Positions 22,119-31,918 of a DNA stretch of 64,000 nucleotides are shown in pieces. A model generated the notes under the pieces. That model was given only the letters and a program-made list of their open reading frames with translations. It made no database searches and had not been told where the DNA came from. Positions within the stretch are counted from its first letter, which is position 1. Each line of letters begins with the position of its first letter. The position numbers and the translations under genes are program-made. Source of the DNA: Diospyros lotus (Eukaryota; Streptophyta; Magnoliopsida; Ericales; Ebenaceae); NCBI RefSeq assembly GCF_014633365.1, contig NC_068352.1, positions 21,795,310-21,859,309 of the forward strand, read 5' to 3'.

Positions 22119-23494
22119 TGTTGAGCCAACTTGCTCATATTAATTAAATTTTGATGATTAACAAAAAGAGAATTTTCAATATACTAATATAGTATTTTTA
22201 ATGATTAATAAAAAGAGTATTTTTAGTAAATATATTAATTATAGTATCGAATTATGTTTAATTAATTTATAAAATATTTTTCATAACATGTGTATTATCA
22301 AAAATATTATTTTTTTATAATTTTTAGATTAATTTATAAAATATTTTTCATAGTATATGTATTACCAAAAATATTATTTTCTATTAAAAATATATATTTT
22401 TAATTTAATTTATTAAACATTTTTTATAAGTGTATGTATTTTTAAAAATGTTATTTTCCATTAAAATTATTTTTCAAAGTATTTCTAAAATGTATAAAAA
22501 AATAATTTTGCGAAATTTGGACAAAAAAATTAATTTTTCACTATTGCTACAGTGCCTCTCCAACGGTCAGAATTTTGACCGCTACTACAATACACAATAC
22601 CATTGCTACAGTACACATTACCGTTGCTACAGTTAACTTGACCGTTGCTACAGTAAACTTGATCGTTGCTACAGTGCTGCTACAGTAATTTCCATAATGC
22701 TTATAAATAGTTCCAAATTCATTTTAAAGAGCATTCTTTGCTCATATTGCCTATCCAAAGCACTTAAAAGCTCCCAAGCTAATTTTCAAGCATTTCAAAG
22801 CTCTTAAAGATTTACTGCACATCCACTGAAGAGCCACAAGGCAAGAGGAGAAAAAAAGATCGCAAAGCCGAATCCAATATTCTCCATTCAAACTGAGGTC
22901 ACAATTTATTTATTTATTTAATTATTATTGCCTTGTATATTTTGTGTTTAATTGCTTATTTGTGTCAAAGTGTGGACAATTATTTCTGAACAATTAAATT
23001 ATCATTGTCGATTGAATAGGTTTCCTAGAACCATTAAAATCTACGTGATTATAGTTTCCAAGGTAAGCTAGGGAGAAAACCTTGGTGTTGGTGGTTTTCC
23101 TAAAACCCGTTGTAATCTAGGAGTGTAGTTTGTTTTCAAGATGAGCTAGTGTGAAAACACTTGTGAGATTAGTGAAATCCTAAGGGTGGTTGAGATCTTG
23201 GAAGAGTGGAGTAGGTGTGGAGACACCGAACCACTATAAATTGTCTTGTGCCTTATTTATTTATTCTTGCTATATCTTGTGGCTTGTAATTTATTTATCT
23301 CAAACTCACATATATATATATATAGTTATAAAATCTTAATTTGTTTAAAATTAAATAACAAGAATTTAATTAAAGAAAATAATTTATATATTCTTAGAGA
23401 AAATAAATAATCAATAATATTTATTAAAAGGGAAAAAAAATTTAAACACTCAATTCACCCCCCTCTTGAGTGGCCATACCTTAAGGGACCAACA
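22119..23494 (+). repeat. 5' LTR of element A
   Basis: 1,376 bp from TGTTGAGCCAACTTG to GGGACCAACA. It contains a TATAAATA box at 22702-22709 and the late CAATTCACCCCCCTCTTGAG block. It differs from the 3' LTR at many single bases and by repeat number in the CTACAGT array. Confidence 0.9.
22543..22688 (+). repeat. minisatellite of CCGTTGCTACAGT words in the 5' LTR
   Basis: Words of the form GCTACAGT, mostly preceded by CCGTT or CCATT and followed by ACACATTA or AACTTGA, recur about eight times directly upstream of the TATA box. The 3' LTR copy (35862-35975) has fewer units. Confidence 0.85.
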
Positions 23495-23495
23495 A

Positions 23496-23513
23496 TTGGT
23501 ATCAAAGCAGGTT
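23496..23513 (+). other. primer-binding site of element A
   Basis: TTGGTATCAAAGCAGG, one base after the LTR, complementary to the initiator-Met tRNA 3' end. Confidence 0.85.
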
Positions 23514-23559
23514 TCTAAAATAGTTAAACTCTTAGTTTATACTTTAATTTAGAAGAGAT

Positions 23560-24880
23560 CTAGATAGTCGCATTCACCAATCAAGCTATAGTCGAAGGAC
23601 CCTCACCCTTTAGACTACCATTCTTTGATAGCACAAATTTTGCTTATTAGAAAATGAGGATGGAGTCTTATTTATTTTCAATAGACTATTATTTGTGAAA
23701 AATAGTTAGAGATGGTTTTGTCACAACTTCAACTAAAGAAGATAAATGGACTGAAGAAGATATTAAAAAACACCAAATGGATCATAAAGCTAAATACATA
23801 ATCTTTTGTTCAATCCTCCCTAGTGAATATGAAAAATTATCTGCTTGTTCTACATCACATGAAATTTGGAGAAAACTAGAAGTAGTATATGAATGTACCG
23901 ATCAAGTAAATGATACTAAGATTAATCTCCTAATGTCCTAATATGAAGAATTTAAATTACTTCAAAGTGAAAATATTAGTGATATGAATGGTAGATTCTA
24001 AAAGATTATAAACAATCTTAAGATACTAGGAAAAATAATTTCAAAAGAATATCAAATTAAGAAAATCCTTAGATCTCTAACAGTAGATTGGCAACCTTTA
24101 GTGACTGCTATTTCTCAAGCAAAAAATTTAAAAGAATTAAAAATAGAAGAATTAATTGGAACACTTCTAACTCATGAATTAATATTAAACAAGACTAATG
24201 AAGATGCTAAAAGCAAAAAAACCTTAGTCTTAAAAGCAAATGAAGAAACTGAATCTAGTGAAGAGGAAGAAGAGGATGAAACGGCTCTTCTATCAAAAGC
24301 ATTTGCTAAAATAATGAGAAAGAGAGAAAATGAGCGTAGAAAAATACCTCCTACTTGCTTTAAATGTAAGAAAAGTGGGCACATGCAATTTGATTGCCCA
24401 GAAGATAAGAAAGAAAAGAAAGTAGAAAAGAAAAAATTTAAAAAATTAAAGAAACATGCTTTCTCGGCATAGGATGCCAATGATTCATCTCAATCCGAAG
24501 AGGAACAAGCACAAATGTGCTTCATGGCTATAAGAGAAGACGAAGAAGAAGATATGGAATTAGAAGAATTACAAAAAGCATATGAAGAACTTTACATAAA
24601 ATATCAACATATTAAGAAAGAAGTAAAAACTATTAAGAAAAATCACAAAGAAAAAAATGAAAAATTAAAGGGTAAAATAATGCCTTTAGAAGAAAAATCA
24701 CAAAAACTCAATAAAAAGAATGAAGATCAATTAACTAATCTTCAGGAAGAAAACAAAATATTAAAAAGTAAAAATAATAAATTATTAGTAGAAAAGAATG
24801 TTATAGAGAAAAGTTTAGCCACATTAATTTCAAAGAAAAATTCTAAATCCAAACCAAGGTACAAAACACCTAAGATATAA
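23560..24880 (+). pseudogene. gag of element A, broken
   Basis: A copia gag (UBN2-type) with an early block FAYWKMRMESYL, many in-frame stops, then two longer open stretches. The stretch 24101-24472 ends with the zinc knuckle CFKCKKSGHMQFDC (C-x2-C-x4-H-x4-C), preceded by an acidic run and followed by a Lys-rich tail. The stretch 24515-24880 is Glu/Lys-rich and predicted coiled coil, as in SIRE-type gags. Gag packages the element RNA; this copy cannot make a full product. Confidence 0.85.
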
Positions 24881-25108
24881 TGGAAACAACCTAGATGGAT
24901 ACCACAACCTAAGAGAAACAATATAGTACAAATGTGAATACCAAAAGGGGTGATAAATGCAATGAATGAGTTAGATCACAAAATTTTAAATGTTGCTCCT
25001 CATTCACATACATAAAAAATAATTAAATCATTTGATCTCAATGAAGAATGATTCAAGGGACTCGTCTATAGATGGGTACCCAAACCTAAAAAGCATGATC
25101 GTTTAAAT

Positions 25109-25783
25109 GTGCAGATGTGCATGACGACCACAATGGGAAACAAGTGGTATATGGACAGTGGCTGCTCACGGCACATGACCGGTGAGAGAGATTTATTCTT
25201 AGATCTCTCTCCGAAAGATGGAGGATCTATCACGTTTGGGGACAATGCCAAAGATAAAGTGGTTGGTATAGGTACGATTAGCCAGCCACATTCCACTACT
25301 ATTAGAAATGATCTATTAGTAGATGGTTTAAAACATAATCTTCTTAGCATTAGTCAATTTTGTGATAATGGCTATGAAGTTATTTTTCGATAAAGGCATT
25401 GTCTCGTTATTGATAATTTTAACTCCATTATTATTTGTGCTAATAGGCAAGGCAATGTATATATTGCTAATATTGAGGAAATTAATGCAAAATGTCTTAT
25501 GGTGAAAAATGAAGATATTCTCTTATGGCATAGAAGATTGGGTCATGTTAATCCAGACTTAATTAGAAAAATAGCTAATAAGGATTTAGTTATAGGTCTT
25601 CCAAAGATAAAGTTCGATGAAGAAATATATTGTGATGTATGTTGCCAAGGAAAACAAGCTAGAGCTTCCTTTAAATCTAAGAGTGAAATATCAACCAATA
25701 AACATCTACAACTCTTACACATGGACTTATTTGGATCCACTCAAACTAGAAGTTACGGTGGAAAATTTTATGCATATGTTATA
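25109..25783 (+). pseudogene. protease, pre-integrase and N-terminal integrase of element A
   Basis: The protease signature WYMDSGCSRHMTG is at about 25144-25182. After a stop near 25393, the segment 25499-25783 has the HRRLGHVN start and CDVCCQGK of the zinc-binding HHCC domain, then LLHMDLFG at the start of the integrase core. The frame is cut at 25783 by element B and continues in the same sense at 31091. Confidence 0.9.
25779..25783. other. target-site duplication TTATA, left of element B
   Basis: TTATA at 25779-25783 and again at 31086-31090. Setting aside element B and one copy leaves the integrase frame of element A continuous. Confidence 0.9.
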
Positions 25784-26229
25784 TAAAGAAAAAAACTGAA
25801 CCAATTGAGTATTTGTTCTGAAAGAAGAAAATAAAATTCAAAGTTCATTCAATAGCATCGTGAACACTTAGGCAATATGAGTACAGTATTTAAATTAAAA
25901 ATTACAATGATTCAGTTGTAAATCAAATAAAGAGAAATCCCATGAAATCTGGTTCTGGATTGAGTCATTTGACAACCTGTTTATTCCGAATTTGCTGAAT
26001 TCCTTGCATTAACCTTCCAGATTTATCTTAATAATTTATCTTGATTGGATTGTCATCTTGGTTTGAACATGTTTCCGTTAGAGCTCCAAGATCACTCAAC
26101 TTTTCTCCACTAATTAAGGCTAGATTGTGAGAGTCTTCACCATTTTTTCTGCAAGGATCTCGGTTACCCTTATTTCTCCATTGACTTTCACAATTGTTGG
26201 TAGTGTCAAGCTGTGACAGGTTGCTAATA
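25784..26229 (-). repeat. 3' LTR of element B
   Basis: 446 bp, plus-strand edges TAAAGAAAA and GGTTGCTAATA. Just inside it (26230-26240) the minus strand reads GCGGGAGGG, the polypurine tract. Confidence 0.9.
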
Positions 26230-27863
26230 CCCTCCCGCAAACTTTGTCGGGGCTGGAGGCAAAGTTTGTCACGGAAATATTGAAGAGCTTTTTTTGACAT
26301 TGGTTTGGTGAAGAGGTCGGCAACTTGATTATCAGAGGAGATATGCTGTGTGACAAGCAGTCCACGAGCAACACGTTCACGCACAAAATGATAATCCAAC
26401 TCAATATGTTTGCTTCGGGCATGGAATACTGGATTTACTGTCATATGAAGAGCACTAAGGTTGTCGCAATAAAGTGTGGGAGGAGATGTCAATGGAAAGC
26501 GAAGATCTTGGAGAATGAAGGTCATCCAAGTGAGTTCAGCAGCTGTGTTAGCCATTGCGCGATATTCTGCTTCTGTGCTTGATCGGGAAATTGTATGTTG
26601 TTTCTTTGCACACCACGAGATAAGGTTTCCTCCAAGGAATGTACAATAGCCAGTAGTGGATCGTCTTGTTGTAGTGCACCCTGCCCAATCTGCATCTGAG
26701 AAAGCAATCAGATCAAGTGTAGTGTGTGAAGAAAAATTTAATCCCATTTCAATTGTTCCTTTGACATATCGTAAAATACGTCGAACCATTTGTAAATGTG
26801 TCATTGTGGGAGCATGCATGAATTGAGAGACATAATTAACACTAAATGAAAGATCAGGGCGAGTGAGTGTAAGGTACTGTAAAGCTCCAACAAGTCCTCG
26901 ATAGTAACTTGGGTCTTCCATGAGAGTATCATTGGAAGATATTTTTGTTTTAGCTTCAAGAGGTGTACTCATTGGCTTACAGTCAACCATATTTGAGCGT
27001 TCAAGTATCGTTAATGCATAATGTGACTGGGATAGATGAAGGCCATTTGTTGTTGACGTAATTTCCATCCCAAGAAAGTGGTGAATAGGTCCTAAGTCTT
27101 TCATTGCAAACTCACTGCTGAGCAACGCAATAAAATTTGAAACAAGTGTTGGAGGTGATCCTGTGAGCAGCATGTCATCTACATAAAGAAGTAAAATCAA
27201 TGAGCCATAGTCTGAATGCAAAACAAACAACGAAGGGTCAGCTAGACTACAAAAGAAACCATATTTAAGAAGAAATGCACTAAAACGATCAAACCAAGCG
27301 CGTGGTGCTTGTTTTAGGCCATAGAGAGCTCTTTGTAGTTTGCAAACGTGTGTTGGATGTTGAGGGTCTGCCATTCCTGGTGGTTGTTGCATGTATAGAT
27401 CTTCAGAAATTAAACCATGCAAAAAGGCATTTTTTACATCCAGTTGACGAATGGACCACTTTTGAACAAGAGCTATGGTGATAATCATGCGTATTGTCCC
27501 TGGTTTGATAACTGGGGAAAAAGTTTCTGTGTAGTCTACGCCATCAATTTGATGATACCCTTTTGCAACTAAACGTGCTTTGAGTCGATCTAAAGACCGA
27601 TCTGGTTTGAGTTTTGTTTTAAACACCCATTTTGAACCAATGACATGCATATTTGGTGTTCGAGGAACTAGTTTCCATGTCTTATTCTGGTGTAGTGCAG
27701 CTAGTTCCTCGTCCATGGCTGCTTTCCAACCAGGATGTGCCAATGCAATCTTAATATTGTGAGGCTCACGAGGTATATTAGCTAAGGTGATGGTGGTGAA
27801 GGCATACTTAGGATTTGGTTTTATCACACCTAGTTTAGATCGAGTGACCATGGAGTGGACCAA
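26028..27863 (-). CDS. element B reverse transcriptase and RNase H
   Basis: A 611-residue frame with the whole copia reverse transcriptase: KLVPRTP and KWVFKTKLK near the start, [23 protein letters not shown], the catalytic YVDDMLLTG near residue 228, then RNase H with DADWAG, STTGYC, SSTEAEYRAM and the final VADLFTKP block. All motifs look intact. The last ~70 residues read into the 3' LTR and have no known domain. The likely true N-terminus lies further upstream, since the same frame stays open back to about 28055, past the start used here. Confidence 0.95.
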   Translation of the reverse strand: MVHSMVTRSKLGVIKPNPKYAFTTITLANIPREPHNIKIALAHPGWKAAMDEELAALHQNKTWKLVPRTPNMHVIGSKWVFKTKLKPDRSLDRLKARLVAKGYHQIDGVDYTETFSPVIKPGTIRMIITIALVQKWSIRQLDVKNAFLHGLISEDLYMQQPPGMADPQHPTHVCKLQRALYGLKQAPRAWFDRFSAFLLKYGFFCSLADPSLFVLHSDYGSLILLLYVDDMLLTGSPPTLVSNFIALLSSEFAMKDLGPIHHFLGMEITSTTNGLHLSQSHYALTILERSNMVDCKPMSTPLEAKTKISSNDTLMEDPSYYRGLVGALQYLTLTRPDLSFSVNYVSQFMHAPTMTHLQMVRRILRYVKGTIEMGLNFSSHTTLDLIAFSDADWAGCTTTRRSTTGYCTFLGGNLISWCAKKQHTISRSSTEAEYRAMANTAAELTWMTFILQDLRFPLTSPPTLYCDNLSALHMTVNPVFHARSKHIELDYHFVRERVARGLLVTQHISSDNQVADLFTKPMSKKALQYFRDKLCLQPRQSLREGISNLSQLDTTNNCESQWRNKGNRDPCRKNGEDSHNLALISGEKLSDLGALTETCSNQDDNPIKINY

Positions 27864-28067
27864 TGGTGTTGAAGGGCCAGGACTATGATGAGGGGACTCA
27901 GGCGTTTCACTTATAATCTCTGTAGCTATTTCTTGGGCAGACTCGTGAGACTCTTGACATTCTTGAGATGGAATTGGTTCAGGTGAACTAGTGTTGTGAA
28001 GAGATTCATGAAATTCATTAATGTTTGCACTGGTCGGAGACTCAATTGAGGGGGGTTGCCATGATGA

Positions 28068-30521
28068 CTATCTGGGAATAGAATTTTGGGAAAAATGTAG
28101 TGGAGAACAAGTGTCAATTGGCAGCAAAGGACTTTCACATGGGGGTGAGGGAGAGTCCAAAGTTGTATCTGCAGAAGAAGAAATGTTAGTATGTGGTAAC
28201 CAAGAATCAAAAATACTAATTACCTGTGGCTGATTTGCTGTCATGTAGGATTTGTTGAAAGGCTTATATGGAAAAAATAACTCATCAAAGACCACATGAC
28301 GGGAGATGAAAAACTTTTTACTTGATGGATGATAACACTTATAAGCCTTATGTTTTTCACTATAGCCTACAAAAATGCACGGAAGTGTTTTTGGATCAAA
28401 TTTGTGTTTTCGTATATCCCAAGTGTAGGGAAAACACTTAGACCCAAATGTGCGGAGTGAGGAATAATCTGGATGTGTCCCATAAAGTGCAAAATATGGT
28501 GTTTCAAAGTTGAGGGCAGATGAAGGTAGGCGATTCATAAGATACACAGCTGTGGTGAACGCCTCTGTCCATAAGAATAAGGGTGCACCACAGTGAAATA
28601 ACATGGTCATTCCTAATTCTCTTATAGTCCTATGGCGTCTCTCAATTGTACCAGTTTGCTCAGGGGTATACGGAGATGATACCTGATGAACAATTCCTGT
28701 AGAAAGAAAATGAGTCAATAGTTTTGAATTAATGAACTCACCACCTCCGTCTGAATGAAAAATTTTAATTTGCTTGTTAAACTGTCTTTCAACATATTTC
28801 TCAAAAGCTAAGTATGATTTAAAAAAATCAGATTTGTTGCGTAAGGGAATAATCCACGAATACTTAGAAAAATCATCAACTAAACAAGCATAATATTTAA
28901 ATTTTGCAATTGATAAAATGGGTGCAGGTCCCCACAAATCACAATGAATTTTTTCAAAGACACTAGTACTTGAATGTTTTGAACAAGAAAAAGGTAAACG
29001 ACTAAGTTTTCCTAGTTGGCAACTATCACAAAGACGTTGGAATTTTGTTGTCCCTACGACATTAATAAGACCTTTATTTTTTAGCATTTGTAAAGCTGAA
29101 GACTGTGGGTGGCCTAGGCGTTGATGCCAAACTTCCGCAGTGCCTGATTTGAACCGATGGGAGAAATACAACTCTGGTGAAGTGGGTAGGACATAGAGAT
29201 CACCCTTGCGTTTCCCTATTATCACTGCCTGTCCTGTTTCCCGTTCCTTAACACAAAAATCAACATTAGAAAATTCACAATTAACAGGAAATTGTTTAGT
29301 TAACTGGCTTACTGACAGTAAATTTTTTGTTAAGTTAGGAACTAATAGAACATCATTGAGAGGTAAGGCAGACGCCTTTTGTTTTATACACGAATCACCA
29401 ATTGCAAGAATTGGCATGGAAGACCCATCTCCAATTAACACGGAGTCAGCACCTAAGTATTTACGAAGGTTAGTTAGCATACCTGGCTTACCTGTCATAT
29501 GGTTAGAAGCCCCAGTGTCTGTTGTCCATTCGGTGTCAGCAATGGTGGTGTCCAAAGTGAGTGCTGCAAGTGCTTGTGGGATCTCATTTTGTTGAGCGGG
29601 TTTCTTTGGCACCCACCAGCATATCTTAGCAACATGGCCCAATATCCCACAATATTGGCATTGTTGGTCACGGTATTTGTCCCTCTCTGCAGGTGTCATG
29701 CGACGCTCACCAGGTGGTGGAGGTCGACGTTGGGAGTTTGCTGAAGAAGAGTCCCTTTGCTGTTGAGCCTGGAATCCACGACCATTGGAGGTGAATTTTT
29801 GTGAAGTTGCGTGATAGCCTGAAGATTTTGGTTGTGGGCGTTGCTGCTGCTGTCCATAAAAAGCCATTTGATGAGTGAGGGAAGAAGCTGGGATGTCTGT
29901 GTGGTTAGAGAACCAGTTACGCCTTTGATCAAAGTTTTGGAGTTGGGAGACCAACTCAGAGTATGATGGCCTGGGGGGCTTCAACATGGTTGTTGTGAAT
30001 GTTTCATAATGAGGACCAAGGCTAGTAAGAAGATAGAAGACTTTTTCTTGGTCTGGTACGGGCTTTCCAATGGCTGATAAATTATCACAGAGACCTTTGA
30101 AGGTGCGAATATGTTCTGTGATTGTTGTGTTGTCTTCCTTTCGAAGATAGGTCACTTGTTGTCGAAGTGTGAACTCACGTTCTTGTGAGTTTTGTGCATA
30201 TGCATTTTTGAGAGCCTCCCAAACAGTATGAGCTGTGTCGAGACCGACAACGAGTCCGAGAGTTTCCTCAGAGAGTGTTCCAATGATCCACCCTCGAAGG
30301 AGACGATCTGACTTTCGCCATGCTATAAAAGCATCTGTTAATTGTAGTGGAGAGGTTTCTGCATTTATGTATTTGGTTGGAGCGGGATCTTCATTTGTGA
30401 GATGCCCGACCATTTCTTGACTCTCGGCAAGAGCCAATGCTTGCTCACGCCACAAGGGGTAATTGTTTGGGGTGAGTCGGAGGGTGGTGAAGTTGCCAAC
30501 ATTGAGTGACAAGGTAGTCAT
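28068..30521 (-). CDS. element B gag, protease and integrase
   Basis: Start taken at MTTLSLNVG (30521), which suits a gag N-terminus; an ATG at 30623 in the same frame reads through leader sequence. About 817 residues: gag UBN2-type domain, zinc knuckle CQYCGILGHVAKIC, protease TDTGASNHMTG, pre-integrase WHQRLGHPQS and CDSCQLGK, integrase core with DLWGPAP, HSDGGGEF and IERRHR, and the CIFVGYSEKHKAYKCY block. It ends at a stop at 28068-28070, after the integrase; the following linker is in another frame. Confidence 0.95.
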   Translation of the reverse strand: MTTLSLNVGNFTTLRLTPNNYPLWREQALALAESQEMVGHLTNEDPAPTKYINAETSPLQLTDAFIAWRKSDRLLRGWIIGTLSEETLGLVVGLDTAHTVWEALKNAYAQNSQEREFTLRQQVTYLRKEDNTTITEHIRTFKGLCDNLSAIGKPVPDQEKVFYLLTSLGPHYETFTTTMLKPPRPSYSELVSQLQNFDQRRNWFSNHTDIPASSLTHQMAFYGQQQQRPQPKSSGYHATSQKFTSNGRGFQAQQQRDSSSANSQRRPPPPGERRMTPAERDKYRDQQCQYCGILGHVAKICWWVPKKPAQQNEIPQALAALTLDTTIADTEWTTDTGASNHMTGKPGMLTNLRKYLGADSVLIGDGSSMPILAIGDSCIKQKASALPLNDVLLVPNLTKNLLSVSQLTKQFPVNCEFSNVDFCVKERETGQAVIIGKRKGDLYVLPTSPELYFSHRFKSGTAEVWHQRLGHPQSSALQMLKNKGLINVVGTTKFQRLCDSCQLGKLSRLPFSCSKHSSTSVFEKIHCDLWGPAPILSIAKFKYYACLVDDFSKYSWIIPLRNKSDFFKSYLAFEKYVERQFNKQIKIFHSDGGGEFINSKLLTHFLSTGIVHQVSSPYTPEQTGTIERRHRTIRELGMTMLFHCGAPLFLWTEAFTTAVYLMNRLPSSALNFETPYFALYGTHPDYSSLRTFGSKCFPYTWDIRKHKFDPKTLPCIFVGYSEKHKAYKCYHPSSKKFFISRHVVFDELFFPYKPFNKSYMTANQPQVISIFDSWLPHTNISSSADTTLDSPSPPCESPLLPIDTCSPLHFSQNSIPR

Positions 30522-30621
30522 GGTGAAAGAAAGAACTGAGCAGAAGATAAGATGGAAGTTGAAGAAAAACAAAAAATGCAGAAAAAAATACAAGAGCTGT
30601 GATAGGTTGCGCCTAGTGTTC

Positions 30622-30639
30622 ACAATGGCTCTGATACCA
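30622..30639 (-). other. primer-binding site of element B
   Basis: Minus strand TGGTATCAGAGCCATTG begins right after the LTR end CTTTA, matching the initiator-Met tRNA. Confidence 0.9.
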
Positions 30640-31085
30640 TAAAGAAAAAAACTGAACCAATTGAGTATTTGTTCTGAAAGAAGAAAATAAAATTCAAAGT
30701 TTATTCAATGGCATCGTGAACACTTAGGCAATATGAGTACAGTATTTAAATTAAAAATTACAATGATTCAGTTGTAAATCAAATAAAGAGAAATCCCATG
30801 AAATCTGGTTCTGGATTGAGTCATTTGACAACCTGTTTATTCCGAATTTGCTGAATTCCTTGCATTAACCTTCCAGATTTATCTTAATAATTTATCTTGA
30901 TTGGATTGTCATCTTGGTTTGAACATGTTTCCGTTAGAGCTCCAAGATCACTCAACTTTTCTCCACTAATTAAGGCTAGATTGTGAGAGTCTTCACCATT
31001 TTTTCTGCAAGGATCTCGGTTACCCTTATTTCTCCATTGACTCTCACAATTGTTGGTAGTGTCAAGCTGTGACAGGTTGCTAATA
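30640..31085 (-). repeat. 5' LTR of element B
   Basis: 446 bp, same ends as the 3' LTR. Three transitions separate the copies (near 30702, 30711 and 31042). Confidence 0.9.
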
Positions 31086-31090
31086 TTATA

Positions 31091-31918
31091 GTAGATGACT
31101 TTTCTAGATTTACATGGGTTATGTTCTTAGCATCAAAGGATAAACCTTTTCAAAATTTTGTCAAATTAGCTAAAAGAGTTGAAAGAGAGCAAGATGATAG
31201 AATTGTCGCTATTAGAAGCGATCATGGTGGGGAATTTGAGAATAGACATTTTATGGAGTTTTGTGAAACAAATAGTATTCTTCGCCAATTCTCTACACCT
31301 AGAACCCCACAACAAAATGGTGTTGTTGAAAGGAAAAATAGGACTCTTCAAGAGATGGCCAGGACCATGCTTTTGGAGAATAACTTGCCAACATATTTTT
31401 GGGCCGAGGCGGTCAATACCGCTTGTTATATCCTAAATAGGTTTAATCTAAGACAAGACATCAAGAAAACACCATTTGAATTATACTATGACAAAAAACC
31501 TAACGTATCTTATTTTAAAGCCTTTGGATGTAAATGTTTTATCTTAAATACAAAAGACAATGTAGGAAAATTTGAGGCTAAAAGTGACCAAGGAATCTTC
31601 ATTGGATATTCAAATACTTGTAAGGCTTATAGAATATACAATATTAGAACAAATACCTTGGAAGAATCCATTCATGTGAAATTCAATGAACATATTGAAA
31701 CAAAAAGAAAAAATAAAGATGAAGAGATGATATCCATAGATCCATCTAAGGAAATGGAGAAGTTGAACATTCAAGAAGAAACTAAGGATGAGTCTCCAAA
31801 CTCTCCATCTAAAGCCCAAGAACAATCTTTAGAAAAAAAAGACTTAGATAAACTTCCTAAGAGGTTCAAACATGCAGCAAGTCACCCTATAGATCAAATC
31901 CTAGGGGATCCGAGCTAA
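31091..31918 (+). pseudogene. integrase core and C-terminus of element A
   Basis: Continues the frame cut at 25783. It has VDDFSRFTW, the IRSDHGGEF block with the second catalytic Asp, QQNGVVERKNRT with the catalytic Glu, YFWAEAVNTACYI, and GCKCFILNTKDN with the FIGYS block. The frame stops at 31916-31918. Confidence 0.9.

Larger units (their letters stand above)
25784..31085 (-). mobile_element. element B: young copia retrotransposon nested in element A
   Basis: A 5.3-kb minus-strand element with two 446-bp LTRs that differ at three positions by eye, a primer-binding site, two long reading frames covering gag-protease-integrase and reverse transcriptase-RNase H, and a TTATA target duplication. 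It lies inside the integrase of element A. LTR termini are TA...TA rather than TG...CA. One stop and one frame change separate the two frames, so it is close to complete but not visibly able to make one polyprotein. Confidence 0.95.

Noticed and set aside
26325..26582. Plus-strand ORFs opposite element B
   Set aside because: Antisense shadows of the reverse transcriptase frame.
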